Shown here in pieces: positions 25,764-33,321 of a stretch of 64,000 nt of DNA. The notes under the pieces are model-generated. The model ran no database searches. It was given only the letters and a program-made list of their open reading frames with translations, and was not told the DNA's origin. Location of the stretch: positions 1 to 64,000 of the forward strand of contig CALULA010000007.1 in the NCBI GenBank assembly GCA_944321365.1. The letters are read 5' to 3'. The stretch comes from an uncultured Paraprevotella sp. (GTDB lineage: Bacteria; Bacteroidota; Bacteroidia; Bacteroidales; Bacteroidaceae). How positions within the stretch are numbered: the stretch's first letter is position 1; every line of letters starts with the position of its first letter. The position numbers and the translations under genes were made by a program.

Positions 25764-26789
25764 TTATTTGATGCCCCTTTTGTTCAGGGCTGCCGAATAT
25801 TTGGAAGCATTGGCTATATGCTCTTTATAGGTACGTGCGAAGTTGTGTGTGCCGGAAAAGTCTTCTTTGGCGCACATATAGAGATAATCGTGTTTGGCGT
25901 AGTTCAGCACTGCGTCGATTCCGGCTACAGAGGGAATGCGTATAGGTCCGGGAGGCAGCCCCGTGTTGAGGTAAGTATTGTAAGGACTTTCCACTTTCAG
26001 ATGGTTGTGATAGATACGGCGCAGGGAGAAATCCCGCAGGGCGAATTTGATGGTAGGGTCAGCTTGCAGCGGCATCCCTTGGCGCAGCCGGTTGATATAC
26101 ATGCCGGCCACCATCGGCTTCTCTTCGTTGTTCGCCGTTTCCTCGTCTATGATGGAGGCCAGTGTGACCACTTCGTTGGGCGTCATTCCGGCGGCACCGG
26201 CCAGGCTGAGTCTTTTGTCGGTCCAGAACGTCTCATTTTCCTTTTTCATACGTTCCATGAAATGGTCCAGCGTGGTGTTCCAATATATCTCATAGGTATT
26301 GGGAATAAACAGACAGGCGATGGTGGCCGTGTCGTATCCATACTTCTGGCAGAATGCGGAATCGGCAAACGACTGCGCTACGGTGGCAGAGTCCAGCATC
26401 AGTTTGTGGCTGAGAACACCGGCCAGACGTTCCATGGTCCGCACATTGGGTATCGTCAGGCGGACCGGTGTCTGGCGTCCCTGACGTAGTTTGCGGAACA
26501 GTCTGAACATATTGTCGTCCGGTTCGACGGCATAACGTCCGCTTTTCACGGTGTAGCCGCTCAGGGCAGACATGAGCGGGAAACCGCCGGACATGCCCGG
26601 ATATGCCGTCTGCTTGATCTTTACTTGTACGGAGTCCGGTGTGTCATCCTCATCGATATACAGATAAACGGTGTCACTGATGTTGAATGTGGCTTTGAAA
26701 CACATCAGACAGACCGTAAGGAGCAACAAGGCGATGATGATGCATCCTGCCGGCAATGCCCACTTCCGGAGTTGGTTTTTTATTTCCAT
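25764..26789 (-). CDS. mltG: MltG endolytic murein transglycosylase
   Basis: 341 aa with a cytoplasmic N-terminal tail, one transmembrane helix (about 13-31) and a periplasmic YceG domain. The family signature is seen as ASIIDEETANNEEKPMVAGM followed by YINRL, GMPLQADPT and YNTYLNTGLPPGPI. MltG cuts nascent peptidoglycan strands in the inner membrane and so sets glycan strand length. The bacteroidal proteins are about this long. Its divergent neighbour is the GH51 gene, and the two promoters overlap between 26820 and 26868. Confidence 0.95.
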   Translation of the reverse strand: MEIKNQLRKWALPAGCIIIALLLLTVCLMCFKATFNISDTVYLYIDEDDTPDSVQVKIKQTAYPGMSGGFPLMSALSGYTVKSGRYAVEPDDNMFRLFRKLRQGRQTPVRLTIPNVRTMERLAGVLSHKLMLDSATVAQSFADSAFCQKYGYDTATIACLFIPNTYEIYWNTTLDHFMERMKKENETFWTDKRLSLAGAAGMTPNEVVTLASIIDEETANNEEKPMVAGMYINRLRQGMPLQADPTIKFALRDFSLRRIYHNHLKVESPYNTYLNTGLPPGPIRIPSVAGIDAVLNYAKHDYLYMCAKEDFSGTHNFARTYKEHIANASKYSAALNKRGIK

Positions 26790-26819
26790 AAAGTCGTTTC
26801 ACCTTTTCAATATAATTTG

Positions 26820-26851
26820 CAAAGTTAGACAAAAATGACAGTTTTCTCAAA
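26820..26851 (-). promoter_or_regulatory. Promoter of mltG
   Basis: On the minus strand, TTTG (26848-26851) and TAACTTTG (26820-26827) are separated by 20 bp, an exact match to the Bacteroidota -33/-7 consensus, about 30 bp before the mltG start. Confidence 0.65.
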
Positions 26852-26860
26852 AAAGATGGT

Positions 26861-26868
26861 TATATTTG
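26861..26868 (+). promoter_or_regulatory. -7 box of the arabinofuranosidase gene
   Basis: TATATTTG fits TAnnTTTG 25 bp before the ATG at 26894. No clear TTTG is found at the right distance upstream. The core lies within 10 bp of the -33 box of mltG on the other strand. Confidence 0.5.
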
Positions 26869-26893
26869 CGTAATTTTAAATGTATAACATATT

Positions 26894-28456
26894 ATGAAAA
26901 CAAAAAGTTTGATGCTTAGTGTTGTCCTGACGGCTGTTCTGCCGCTTGCGGCACAGCGGGAGTCGCAGGTGCGGTTGCAGCCCGGACAGGCCGGGCCGGT
27001 TATTCCGAAAGAGATATACGGTCAGTTTGCCGAACATCTCGGTACGTGCATTTATGGCGGTTTGTGGGTTGGCGAGAATTCTGCCATTCCCAATACGGCG
27101 GGTTACCGCAATGATGTGCTTCAGGCGTTGAAAGATTTGAAAGTGCCTGTGTTGCGCTGGCCGGGAGGCTGTTTTGCCGATGAATACCACTGGATGGACG
27201 GCATCGGGCCGCGTGAGAACCGCCCGCGTATGGTGAACAACAACTGGGGCGGAACGGTGGAAGACAACAGTTTCGGTACGCATGAGTTCCTGAATCTGTG
27301 CGAATTGTTGGGATGCGAGCCGTATGTGTCGATGAACGTGGGGAGCGGAACGGTGCAGGAGACGGCGCAATGGGTGGAATACATGACGGCTGCTGACGGG
27401 CCGATGGCGCGGTTGCGCAAGCAGAACGGGCGCGAGGAGCCTTGGAAGGTTAAATATATCGGCGTGGGCAACGAGAGCTGGGGCTGCGGAGGAAACATGC
27501 GTGCGGAGTATTATGCCGACCTTTATCGCCGTTATCAGACTTATTGCCGGAGCTATAATGGCAACCGTCTGTTTAAGATTGCCAGCGGGTCAGGGGAATA
27601 TGACCTGGATTGGACAGAGACGCTGATGAAGCAGGCCGCTGACAGAATGGACGGCTTGTCGCTGCACTATTACACCGTGGCGGGATGGAGCGGCAGCAAA
27701 GGCTCGGCAACAGAGTTTACCGACGAGGATTTTTACTGGACCATGGGCAAGTGTCTGGACATTGAGAACTGCATCAGGGAACATTCTGCCATCATGGACC
27801 GCTATGATCCGAAGAAACGCGTGGCGCTCATTGTGGATGAATGGGGCACTTGGTGGGACGAAGAGCCGGGGACCGTGCGCGGACATCTTTATCAGCAGAA
27901 CACCATGCGCGACGCCTTTGTGGCAGCTTTGTCGCTGAACGTATTCCATAAGTACACCGACCGCATCAAGATGGCCAACATCGCCCAGGTGGTCAATGTG
28001 CTGCAGAGCATGATTCTGACGAAGGATGACAAGATGGTGCTCACACCTTCTTATTATGTATTCCAGATGTATAACGTCCATCAGAACGCGACTTTCCTGC
28101 CGGTGGATGTATGGTGTGAGACCCGTCGGGTGAGGGCCGCTATGGGAAAGGACGGCGAACAGCGTACATTGCCGATGCTGGGTGCTACGGCTTCACGTGC
28201 GCAGGACGGTACGGTGCATATATCGCTGGCCAATGTGGATTTGAAGAATGCGGATGAAGTGACGGTGGATTTGGGCGGACTGGACGTGAAGAGCGTGAAC
28301 GGACGCATTCTGACGGCGGCGGACATATCCGACCGGAATACGTTTGAGCAACCGGACGCCGTGAAACCGGCGGACTTTAAGGACGCCAGACTGCACAGGG
28401 GGAAGCTGGTGGTGAGGATGCCGCCCATAAGCATTGTGACTTTGGAGCTGAAATAA
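26894..28456 (+). CDS. GH51 alpha-L-arabinofuranosidase
   Basis: 520 aa with a signal peptide (cleavage after about residue 20, LPLAAQ). The (beta/alpha)8 domain shows the general acid/base Glu in [10 protein letters not shown] (E194) and the nucleophile in [10 protein letters not shown] (E316), with [15 protein letters not shown] near the start; a C-terminal beta-sandwich ends with [14 protein letters not shown]. It releases terminal arabinofuranose from arabinan or arabinoxylan side chains in the periplasm or at the cell surface. It is alone here, without SusC/SusD genes, so it is not part of a visible polysaccharide utilisation locus. Confidence 0.95.
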   Translation: MKTKSLMLSVVLTAVLPLAAQRESQVRLQPGQAGPVIPKEIYGQFAEHLGTCIYGGLWVGENSAIPNTAGYRNDVLQALKDLKVPVLRWPGGCFADEYHWMDGIGPRENRPRMVNNNWGGTVEDNSFGTHEFLNLCELLGCEPYVSMNVGSGTVQETAQWVEYMTAADGPMARLRKQNGREEPWKVKYIGVGNESWGCGGNMRAEYYADLYRRYQTYCRSYNGNRLFKIASGSGEYDLDWTETLMKQAADRMDGLSLHYYTVAGWSGSKGSATEFTDEDFYWTMGKCLDIENCIREHSAIMDRYDPKKRVALIVDEWGTWWDEEPGTVRGHLYQQNTMRDAFVAALSLNVFHKYTDRIKMANIAQVVNVLQSMILTKDDKMVLTPSYYVFQMYNVHQNATFLPVDVWCETRRVRAAMGKDGEQRTLPMLGATASRAQDGTVHISLANVDLKNADEVTVDLGGLDVKSVNGRILTAADISDRNTFEQPDAVKPADFKDARLHRGKLVVRMPPISIVTLELK

Positions 28457-28480
28457 ACATTTCGCTCACACGGTATGTTG

Positions 28481-28524
28481 CCCTCTCTTTTCGCAGAAGT
28501 CTGTACTTCTTCGGAAAGAGAGGG
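28481..28524 (+). terminator. Hairpin after the GH51 gene
   Basis: CCCTCTCTTT (28481-28490) pairs perfectly with AAAGAGAGGG (28515-28524), and an inner AGAAGT/ACTTCT stem continues it, 25 bp after the stop codon. The following T-run is interrupted (TTTCGTTT), so termination may be moderate. Confidence 0.6.
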
Positions 28525-28528
28525 TTTC

Positions 28529-28616
28529 GTTTATCCGCAAGACTTTCCGCATTTATCGGCAAAACCTCCAGTGTTTTTCCGCAAGACCTCCAGCGTTTAT
28601 CCGCAAGAGCTGTCCG
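28529..28616. repeat. Four 22-bp tandem repeats
   Basis: Four consecutive imperfect 22-bp units begin at 28529, 28551, 28573 and 28595. The shared core is TTTATCCGCAAGACCTCCAG with a few changes per copy; unit 2 reads ATTTATCGGCAAAACCTCCA. There are no spacers between units, so this is not a CRISPR array. The same 22-bp spacing and a related GCGCAAG core recur at 51.5 kb. Confidence 0.8.
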
Positions 28617-28693
28617 GGCGGCATGCTTGCCGGCGGGCGGCAGAAAGCAGCGGCTCCACGCGGCACCGTGACGGCGTGTTCGTCCTCACGGCC

Positions 28694-29167
28694 TTATTCG
28701 TGGTGATAAGGCTCGTGGTTGATGATGGTCATGGCGCGGTAGATCTGTTCGGCGAAGACGAGCCGTATCATCTGGTGGGAAAATGTCATGCGCGAGAGTG
28801 ATATCTTTTCGTGCCCCGCCTGATAGATACGGGGAGAGAAGCCATAAGGGCCTCCCACCACGAACACCAGACGTTTGGGGGCTGCGGACATCTTTTTCTG
28901 CATCCATGCAGCAAATTCCACCGACCGGAACTCACGCCCGTGCTCATCCAGCAGCACGATGTAGTCACCGGGCTGGAAAGCCTTCAGCAGCAGGTCGGCC
29001 TCTTTCTCTTTTTGTTGCTCCTTTGTCAGATGCTTGGTGTTGCGCAGTTCCGGGATTACGTTAATGTCGAAGGCCAGATAGTGCCGGATGCGTCCTGCAT
29101 AATCCTCGATTCCGGCGGCGAAGTGCGGGTCTGTCGTCTTGCCCGTTACAAGCAGGTTGATTTTCAT
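28694..29167 (-). CDS. rlmH: 23S rRNA pseudouridine-1915 N3-methyltransferase
   Basis: 157 aa, the normal length of RlmH (SPOUT methyltransferase). It starts MKINLLVTGKTTD; the SAM-binding trefoil knot shows YIVLLDEHGREF, FVVGGPYGFSP and the C-terminal SLSRMTFSHQMIRLVFAEQI followed by YRAMTIINHEPYHHE, which are conserved throughout the family. It methylates N3 of pseudouridine 1915 in helix 69 of 23S rRNA in assembled ribosomes. The Pmp3-like gene lies 9 bp upstream in the same direction. Confidence 0.96.
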   Translation of the reverse strand: MKINLLVTGKTTDPHFAAGIEDYAGRIRHYLAFDINVIPELRNTKHLTKEQQKEKEADLLLKAFQPGDYIVLLDEHGREFRSVEFAAWMQKKMSAAPKRLVFVVGGPYGFSPRIYQAGHEKISLSRMTFSHQMIRLVFAEQIYRAMTIINHEPYHHE

Positions 29168-29176
29168 ATCGTACTG

Positions 29177-29332
29177 TTATTCTTTCTTGTTCAGGATGAC
29201 CAGTGCGCCGATGACGCCGGGAACCCAGCCGCACATGGTGAGGATGAACACGATGAGTAGGGAACCGCATCCCTTGTCGCAGACGGCAAGAGGCGGAAAG
29301 ATGATGGAAAGTATCACTCTGAATACAGACAT
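29177..29332 (-). CDS. Pmp3/YqaE-family small membrane protein
   Basis: 51 aa from the ATG at 29332. It has two hydrophobic helices separated by a short loop and the family signature IIFPPLAVCDKGCG, then WVPGVIGALVILNKKE. A longer frame with 29 extra residues exists upstream but adds nothing resembling the family. Pmp3 proteins are small membrane proteolipids; in yeast and plants they affect membrane potential and salt tolerance, while their bacterial role is unclear. It is close to rlmH and may be co-transcribed with it. Confidence 0.85.
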   Translation of the reverse strand: MSVFRVILSIIFPPLAVCDKGCGSLLIVFILTMCGWVPGVIGALVILNKKE

Positions 29333-29415
29333 TCTATTTTTGTTTTTAAGTTTATCGCATGAGGTCCGCACGGAGAGCCTGCCGGACAGCGTGCGGGCAA
29401 CCGTCCGTTTTCCTG

Positions 29416-30360
29416 TCAAAGCTCAAGACCCTGTAGCCTTTGTCGGGCTTCCTTGAATTCCTTTACGAGCCGGGTCATGATGTTGCCCGCGCTTTGCAGA
29501 CGCTCCACTGACGATGCCGCTTGCCCTATTTCCAGTTCACCGTCCGTCAGATCGCCTTCAAAGATTCCGCGTTTGGCGGCAGCCTTGCCTATGATTCCGC
29601 GCAGTTCGTCGGCTGAGGCCCCTTGGGCTTCGGCGGCTGCTATTTTATCATAAAGGGCATTTTTGACTAGCCGTGTGGGAGATATTTTTTTGAGGCAGAG
29701 CATCGTGCCGCCTTCCTCCAGTGACAGACACCGCTGTTTGAAGGCTTCCGAGGCCGAACTTTCGGCGGACAGGGCAAAGAGCGTGCCGATCTGCACGCCC
29801 TCGGCTCCCAGAGCCATGGCCGACAGGATGGCAGAGCCGCTTGCGATGCCTCCGGCGGCCATGAGCGGCAGTGAGGTGGCCCGGCGCACCTGAGGTATAA
29901 GGGTGAGGGTCGTGGTCTCTTCTTTTCCGTTGTGCCCGCCGGCTTCGAACCCTTCGGCCACTACGGCGTCAACTCCCGCCTCTTCGCATTTGCGGGCGAA
30001 TGTGCTGCTCGACACCACATGGGCCACCTTGATGCCTGCATCGTGCAGCCGGGGCGTATATTTCTTCGGACTGCCGGCCGAGGTGAACACGATGCCGACG
30101 CGCTCGCGGATGATGAGGTCTGTCAGCCGGTCTATTTCCGGATACATCAGCGGGATGTTTACTCCCCACGGACGGTCGGTGGCATTCTTCATCTTATGGA
30201 TGTGCTCTGCCAGGGTTTCAGGATGCATCGACCCGGCTCCGAGCAGGCCCAGACCTCCCGCATTGCTCACGGCAGCGGCCAGCCGCCAGCCGCTGCACCA
30301 CACCATACCACCCTGTATGATGGGATAGCGTATGCCGAAAAGTTCACAGATTCTGTTCAT
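29416..30360 (-). CDS. FabK/nitronate monooxygenase-like flavoenzyme
   Basis: 314-aa TIM-barrel FMN enzyme of the 2-nitropropane dioxygenase/enoyl-ACP reductase II family: PIIQGGMVWCSGWRLAAAVS at the N terminus, AVVAEGFEAGGHNG near the active site, MAAGGIASGSAILSAMALGA and GVQIGTLF for phosphate binding. The GHNG His is the usual catalytic His. It could be the FabK-type enoyl-ACP reductase of fatty acid synthesis or a nitronate monooxygenase; the length and motifs fit FabK-like members slightly better, but the sequence cannot decide. Confidence 0.85.
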   Translation of the reverse strand: MNRICELFGIRYPIIQGGMVWCSGWRLAAAVSNAGGLGLLGAGSMHPETLAEHIHKMKNATDRPWGVNIPLMYPEIDRLTDLIIRERVGIVFTSAGSPKKYTPRLHDAGIKVAHVVSSSTFARKCEEAGVDAVVAEGFEAGGHNGKEETTTLTLIPQVRRATSLPLMAAGGIASGSAILSAMALGAEGVQIGTLFALSAESSASEAFKQRCLSLEEGGTMLCLKKISPTRLVKNALYDKIAAAEAQGASADELRGIIGKAAAKRGIFEGDLTDGELEIGQAASSVERLQSAGNIMTRLVKEFKEARQRLQGLEL

Positions 30361-30470
30361 GTTTCTGCTTTTTGTTTCAGGTTTTAAAGATAAGGAGAAT
30401 TTTCCGGTTCTGTCGGCTTCACCCGCTCAGACGTCACCGTCTTGCGGCGGTTCTTCTGTTTTTTTACGGG

Positions 30471-31223
30471 TCAGCATGTTCTGCTTTCTCCGTTCCGGCG
30501 GATGCTCCAGAACGGAATGCCCTGAGCGTCGGTGAACTCCTTCATTCTCCAGGCGGACTCGAAACCGCCGGCCGCGAAGTGCATCGGGACGAACAGACCC
30601 GTCCGGAACCGTCGGATGAACTGGCGGGCACCGCGGGTATAGCCGTTGCCGATGCGGCTGTCTACGGGGAACATGACCACATCGAAGTGGTCCGTTATTT
30701 TCCGGATTTCTTTCAGCTCACCCAGATACCGTCTCTCTTCTTTCTGCGCATCGACACCGATGCCCGGTTCCGGGCCGGAGGCGGGCCGGACTGAAGAGGG
30801 GGCGGCAAGGAAACGTGCGTACCAGTTGTTCAGGTCGCCCGCATGGAAGATGCTCAGCCCCTCGGTGGTCACTGTCCACGACACGCCGCTGTCGGTGCTC
30901 CCTGTGGCGGCGACGCTGACGGTGCCGTCCTGCCACGTGCTGCCTTTGGCCATCCACACGTCGGCCTCGTCCCGCTGTGCCCGCCGGTGTCTCAGAATGT
31001 CCTTTGAGAGGATGAGGCGTATGTCCTTCCGCCCGTCCCTCCACTTGAATATCTCGCGTGTGAAATGGTCTTCATGGAAGTGGCTTGCGAAGACATACAT
31101 TCTTTTCTCCGAGGTCAGGAGTTGCGGAACGACGCCCGCCGGATCCAGCCAGTAATCGAACACCAGCAGGCTCTGCCGCGTTTCAAGGGCAAATCCGCTG
31201 TGGAAGATATAAGTCAGTTTCAT
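30471..31223 (-). CDS. MBL-fold metallo-hydrolase-like protein
   Basis: 250 aa from the ATG at 31223 (MKLTYIFHSGFALET); the frame runs 28 codons further upstream but the homologous part begins here. Metallo-beta-lactamase fold features: FDYWLDP, ASHFHEDHFTREIF (HxHxDH type), the later IFHAGDLNNW with the metal-bridging Asp, and VPMHF for the last His. The substrate is unknown; related proteins are annotated as UlaG-like or general MBL hydrolases. GC-rich. Confidence 0.82.
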   Translation of the reverse strand: MKLTYIFHSGFALETRQSLLVFDYWLDPAGVVPQLLTSEKRMYVFASHFHEDHFTREIFKWRDGRKDIRLILSKDILRHRRAQRDEADVWMAKGSTWQDGTVSVAATGSTDSGVSWTVTTEGLSIFHAGDLNNWYARFLAAPSSVRPASGPEPGIGVDAQKEERRYLGELKEIRKITDHFDVVMFPVDSRIGNGYTRGARQFIRRFRTGLFVPMHFAAGGFESAWRMKEFTDAQGIPFWSIRRNGESRTC

Positions 31224-31401
31224 GAGCTGATAGACTTTCGGTCGCGCGGGACGAACGGGCCGCAGGCCTGTCTCCGCTACGGCAAAGATAAGTAAAAAAA
31301 CGTTCACTTCCGCATGTGTGACGGGGAAAAAGAACGCCCGCAGCCCGTCCGCCCTTCGCCGCAGGGTGGCCGGCCTGTGCCGCCGGTGCCGGAGGAGAAA
31401 T

Positions 31402-31433
31402 TTGCAGATGTGCGGAAATAGTCTTACCTTTAG
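31402..31433 (+). promoter_or_regulatory. Promoter of the HU-like gene
   Basis: TTTG at 31402-31405 and TACCTTTA (one base off TAnnTTTG) at 31426-31433 are spaced by 20 bp. Transcription would start at about 31440, giving a ~170-nt leader that contains the palindromic repeats at 31446-31508. Confidence 0.5.
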
Positions 31434-31445
31434 GCAGAAAATCTA

Positions 31446-31508
31446 TATCTCCAGCCTAAAGATGCATATCCTTAACCTAAGGATATATATCTTCAGCCTG
31501 AGGATAGA
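31446..31508. repeat. Three 21-bp palindromic tandem repeats
   Basis: Units begin at 31446, 31467 and 31488. Each is itself a palindrome; the middle one is TATCCTTA-ACC-TAAGGATA, perfect in both arms. The others differ by a few bases that mostly keep pairing. In RNA they would form three short hairpins in the probable 5' leader of the HU-like gene. Confidence 0.75.
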
Positions 31509-31609
31509 GTTTTTTCCGGGTGCATTCAGAGAAGATGTCCGGACGGACGGTCTTGCGCGGCCTTGCGCCGGATTCTTCTCGTCATTAAAGATAAGGAGGA
31601 CTATGGATT

Positions 31610-32233
31610 ATGGCATCGTATGAAATGCAGGAGTCAAATCTGCCCAACGAGGAGGGCATGCGTGTGTTGTTCCCACGCATGCGGTTGTGGGGGCAGTTGA
31701 ATCTGGACCAGATTGCGGAATCGATAAGCCGGAGCAGCACCTTTTCGGTGGGAGATGTGAAGGGTGTGGTGCGGGCTTTGTCGGAAACGGTTGCTGCCGG
31801 AATGGGCGAGGGGCGTTCGGTGAAGATTGAAGGCTTGGGCGTCTTTACGCCCGTACTGGGGCTGCGCAAGGGTTTTGAGCGGGAGACGGGCGAGGCTGAC
31901 GCCACGCGCCGGAATGCTGCAGGCATATATGTGAAGGGCGTCCGCTTCAAGGCCGACAAGCATCTGGTGGAACAGACCGACGACCGTTGCAGTCTGGAAC
32001 GCTCCACGCGTAAGTTCCGCAAGTCGTCCGCCCGTTACACTCCGGAGGAGCGGCTCCAGATGGCGCGGGACTATCTGGAGGAACATCCGTTTCTCTCCGT
32101 GGCGGATTACTGCCGGCTGACGGGACTGCTCCGCAATCTGGCGGCTCAGGAACTGAAACGCTGGGCCGATGATGAGGCTTCCGGACTGGCGGGCAAGGGG
32201 AGCGGCACGCACAGGGTGTATGTGAAGCGGTGA
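31610..32233 (+). CDS. HU-family DNA-binding protein with C-terminal extension
   Basis: 207 aa. Residues 1-115 show the Bacteroidota HU-like (DNABII) fold: MRVLFPRMRLWGQLNLDQIA, VKIEGLGVFTPVLGLRKGFE in the beta-arm region, then IYVKGVRFKADKHLVEQ. Residues 130-200 form an added helical part (YTPEERLQMARDYLEEHPFL, VADYCRLTGL) resembling a helix-turn-helix. Such proteins are common in Bacteroides, often many paralogues per genome. It is expected to bind DNA and affect chromosome structure. A clear AAGGAGG ribosome site lies just upstream, unusual for this phylum. Confidence 0.85.
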   Translation: MASYEMQESNLPNEEGMRVLFPRMRLWGQLNLDQIAESISRSSTFSVGDVKGVVRALSETVAAGMGEGRSVKIEGLGVFTPVLGLRKGFERETGEADATRRNAAGIYVKGVRFKADKHLVEQTDDRCSLERSTRKFRKSSARYTPEERLQMARDYLEEHPFLSVADYCRLTGLLRNLAAQELKRWADDEASGLAGKGSGTHRVYVKR

Positions 32234-32407
32234 GCGACAGCCGTTTCCGCTTTCCTGTCCGTGCGGTGAGAAGCGGACTTGTCTGTCGTTTCCGGACTGC
32301 CGGATGTGGCTTTGCGCTCTGCACCGCTCCTTTGCGAAGCGTTTTTCACTCTGCCAGCTTGTGCGCATTGTTTCCCCTTAGTCTGTCCGTGTCTCACTTT
32401 TTTGTAT

Positions 32408-32415
32408 TATCTTTG
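32408..32415 (+). promoter_or_regulatory. -7 box of nadC
   Basis: TATCTTTG matches TAnnTTTG about 39 bp before the nadC start codon. Confidence 0.5.
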
Positions 32416-32453
32416 TCCGCAAGGAAATGTTATAGATTAAAGAATAAAGAACT

Positions 32454-33302
32454 ATGTTGTCTGTAGAAGAATTGAATGACAGATTGATTGATCTGGCTTT
32501 TGCCGAGGATATCGGCGACGGTGACCATACTACATTGTGTTGCATTCCGCAGGATGCGATGGGCAAATCCAAGCTGCTCATCAAGGAAGAGGGCATTCTG
32601 GCGGGAGTGGAAATCGCCAAGGAAGTGTTCCGGCGTTTCGACCCGGAGATGAAAGTGGAGGTACTCATGCAGGACGGCACCCGCGTGAAGCCCGGCGACG
32701 TGGCCATGATCGTCACCGGACGGGTGCAGAGCCTGTTGCAGACGGAGCGGCTGATGCTGAACATCCTGCAGCGCATGAGCGGCATAGCCACGATGACGCA
32801 CAAGTATGTGGAGCGGCTGAAAGGGACGAAAACCCGTGTGCTGGACACCCGGAAAACGACGCCGGGCATGCGTATGCTGGAGAAGGCTGCCGTGAAGATA
32901 GGCGGCGGCGTGAATCACCGTATCGGCCTGTTCGATATGATTTTGCTGAAAGACAATCACGTGGATTTTGCCGGAGGGATTGCCAATGCCATCAATCGCT
33001 GCCATGCGTATCTGAAAGAGAAGGGCAAGGACCTGAAAATCGAAATCGAGGTGCGCAATCTGGACGAGTTGCAACAGGTGCTGGACATGGGCGGTGTGGA
33101 CCGCATCATGCTGGACAACTTCTCGGTGGCGGATACGCGTAAGGCGGTGGAGATGATCGGCGGCCGGTTTGAGACAGAATCGAGCGGCGGCATCACGTTC
33201 GACACGTTGCGCGACTATGCGGAGTGCGGAGTGGATTTCATTTCCGTCGGAGCCTTGACCCATTCTGTCAAGGGGCTTGACATGAGTTTTAAAGCCTGCT
33301 GA
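32454..33302 (+). CDS. nadC: Nicotinate-nucleotide pyrophosphorylase, carboxylating
   Basis: 282 aa, the usual length for quinolinate phosphoribosyltransferase. Features: AEDIGDGDHTT at the N terminus, LNILQRMSGIATMTHKYVE, the active-site VLDTRKTTPGMRMLEKAAVK, GGGVNHRIGLFDMILLKDNH, and phosphate-binding IMLDNFS and SGGITFDTLRDYAECGVDFI. It turns quinolinate and PRPP into nicotinate mononucleotide in de novo NAD synthesis. nadA and nadB are not adjacent. The M23 peptidase gene starts 19 bp after its stop, so they may share a transcript. Confidence 0.96.
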   Translation: MLSVEELNDRLIDLAFAEDIGDGDHTTLCCIPQDAMGKSKLLIKEEGILAGVEIAKEVFRRFDPEMKVEVLMQDGTRVKPGDVAMIVTGRVQSLLQTERLMLNILQRMSGIATMTHKYVERLKGTKTRVLDTRKTTPGMRMLEKAAVKIGGGVNHRIGLFDMILLKDNHVDFAGGIANAINRCHAYLKEKGKDLKIEIEVRNLDELQQVLDMGGVDRIMLDNFSVADTRKAVEMIGGRFETESSGGITFDTLRDYAECGVDFISVGALTHSVKGLDMSFKAC

Positions 33303-33321
33303 CGGGGCAGGACCGTTGAAG

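Noticed and set aside
28529..28616. CRISPR array
   Set aside because: Units are contiguous 22-bp repeats with no unique spacers and no cas genes nearby.
31467..31487. Perfect palindrome as an intrinsic terminator
   Set aside because: No T-run follows, and it is one of three tandem units in a probable 5' leader.
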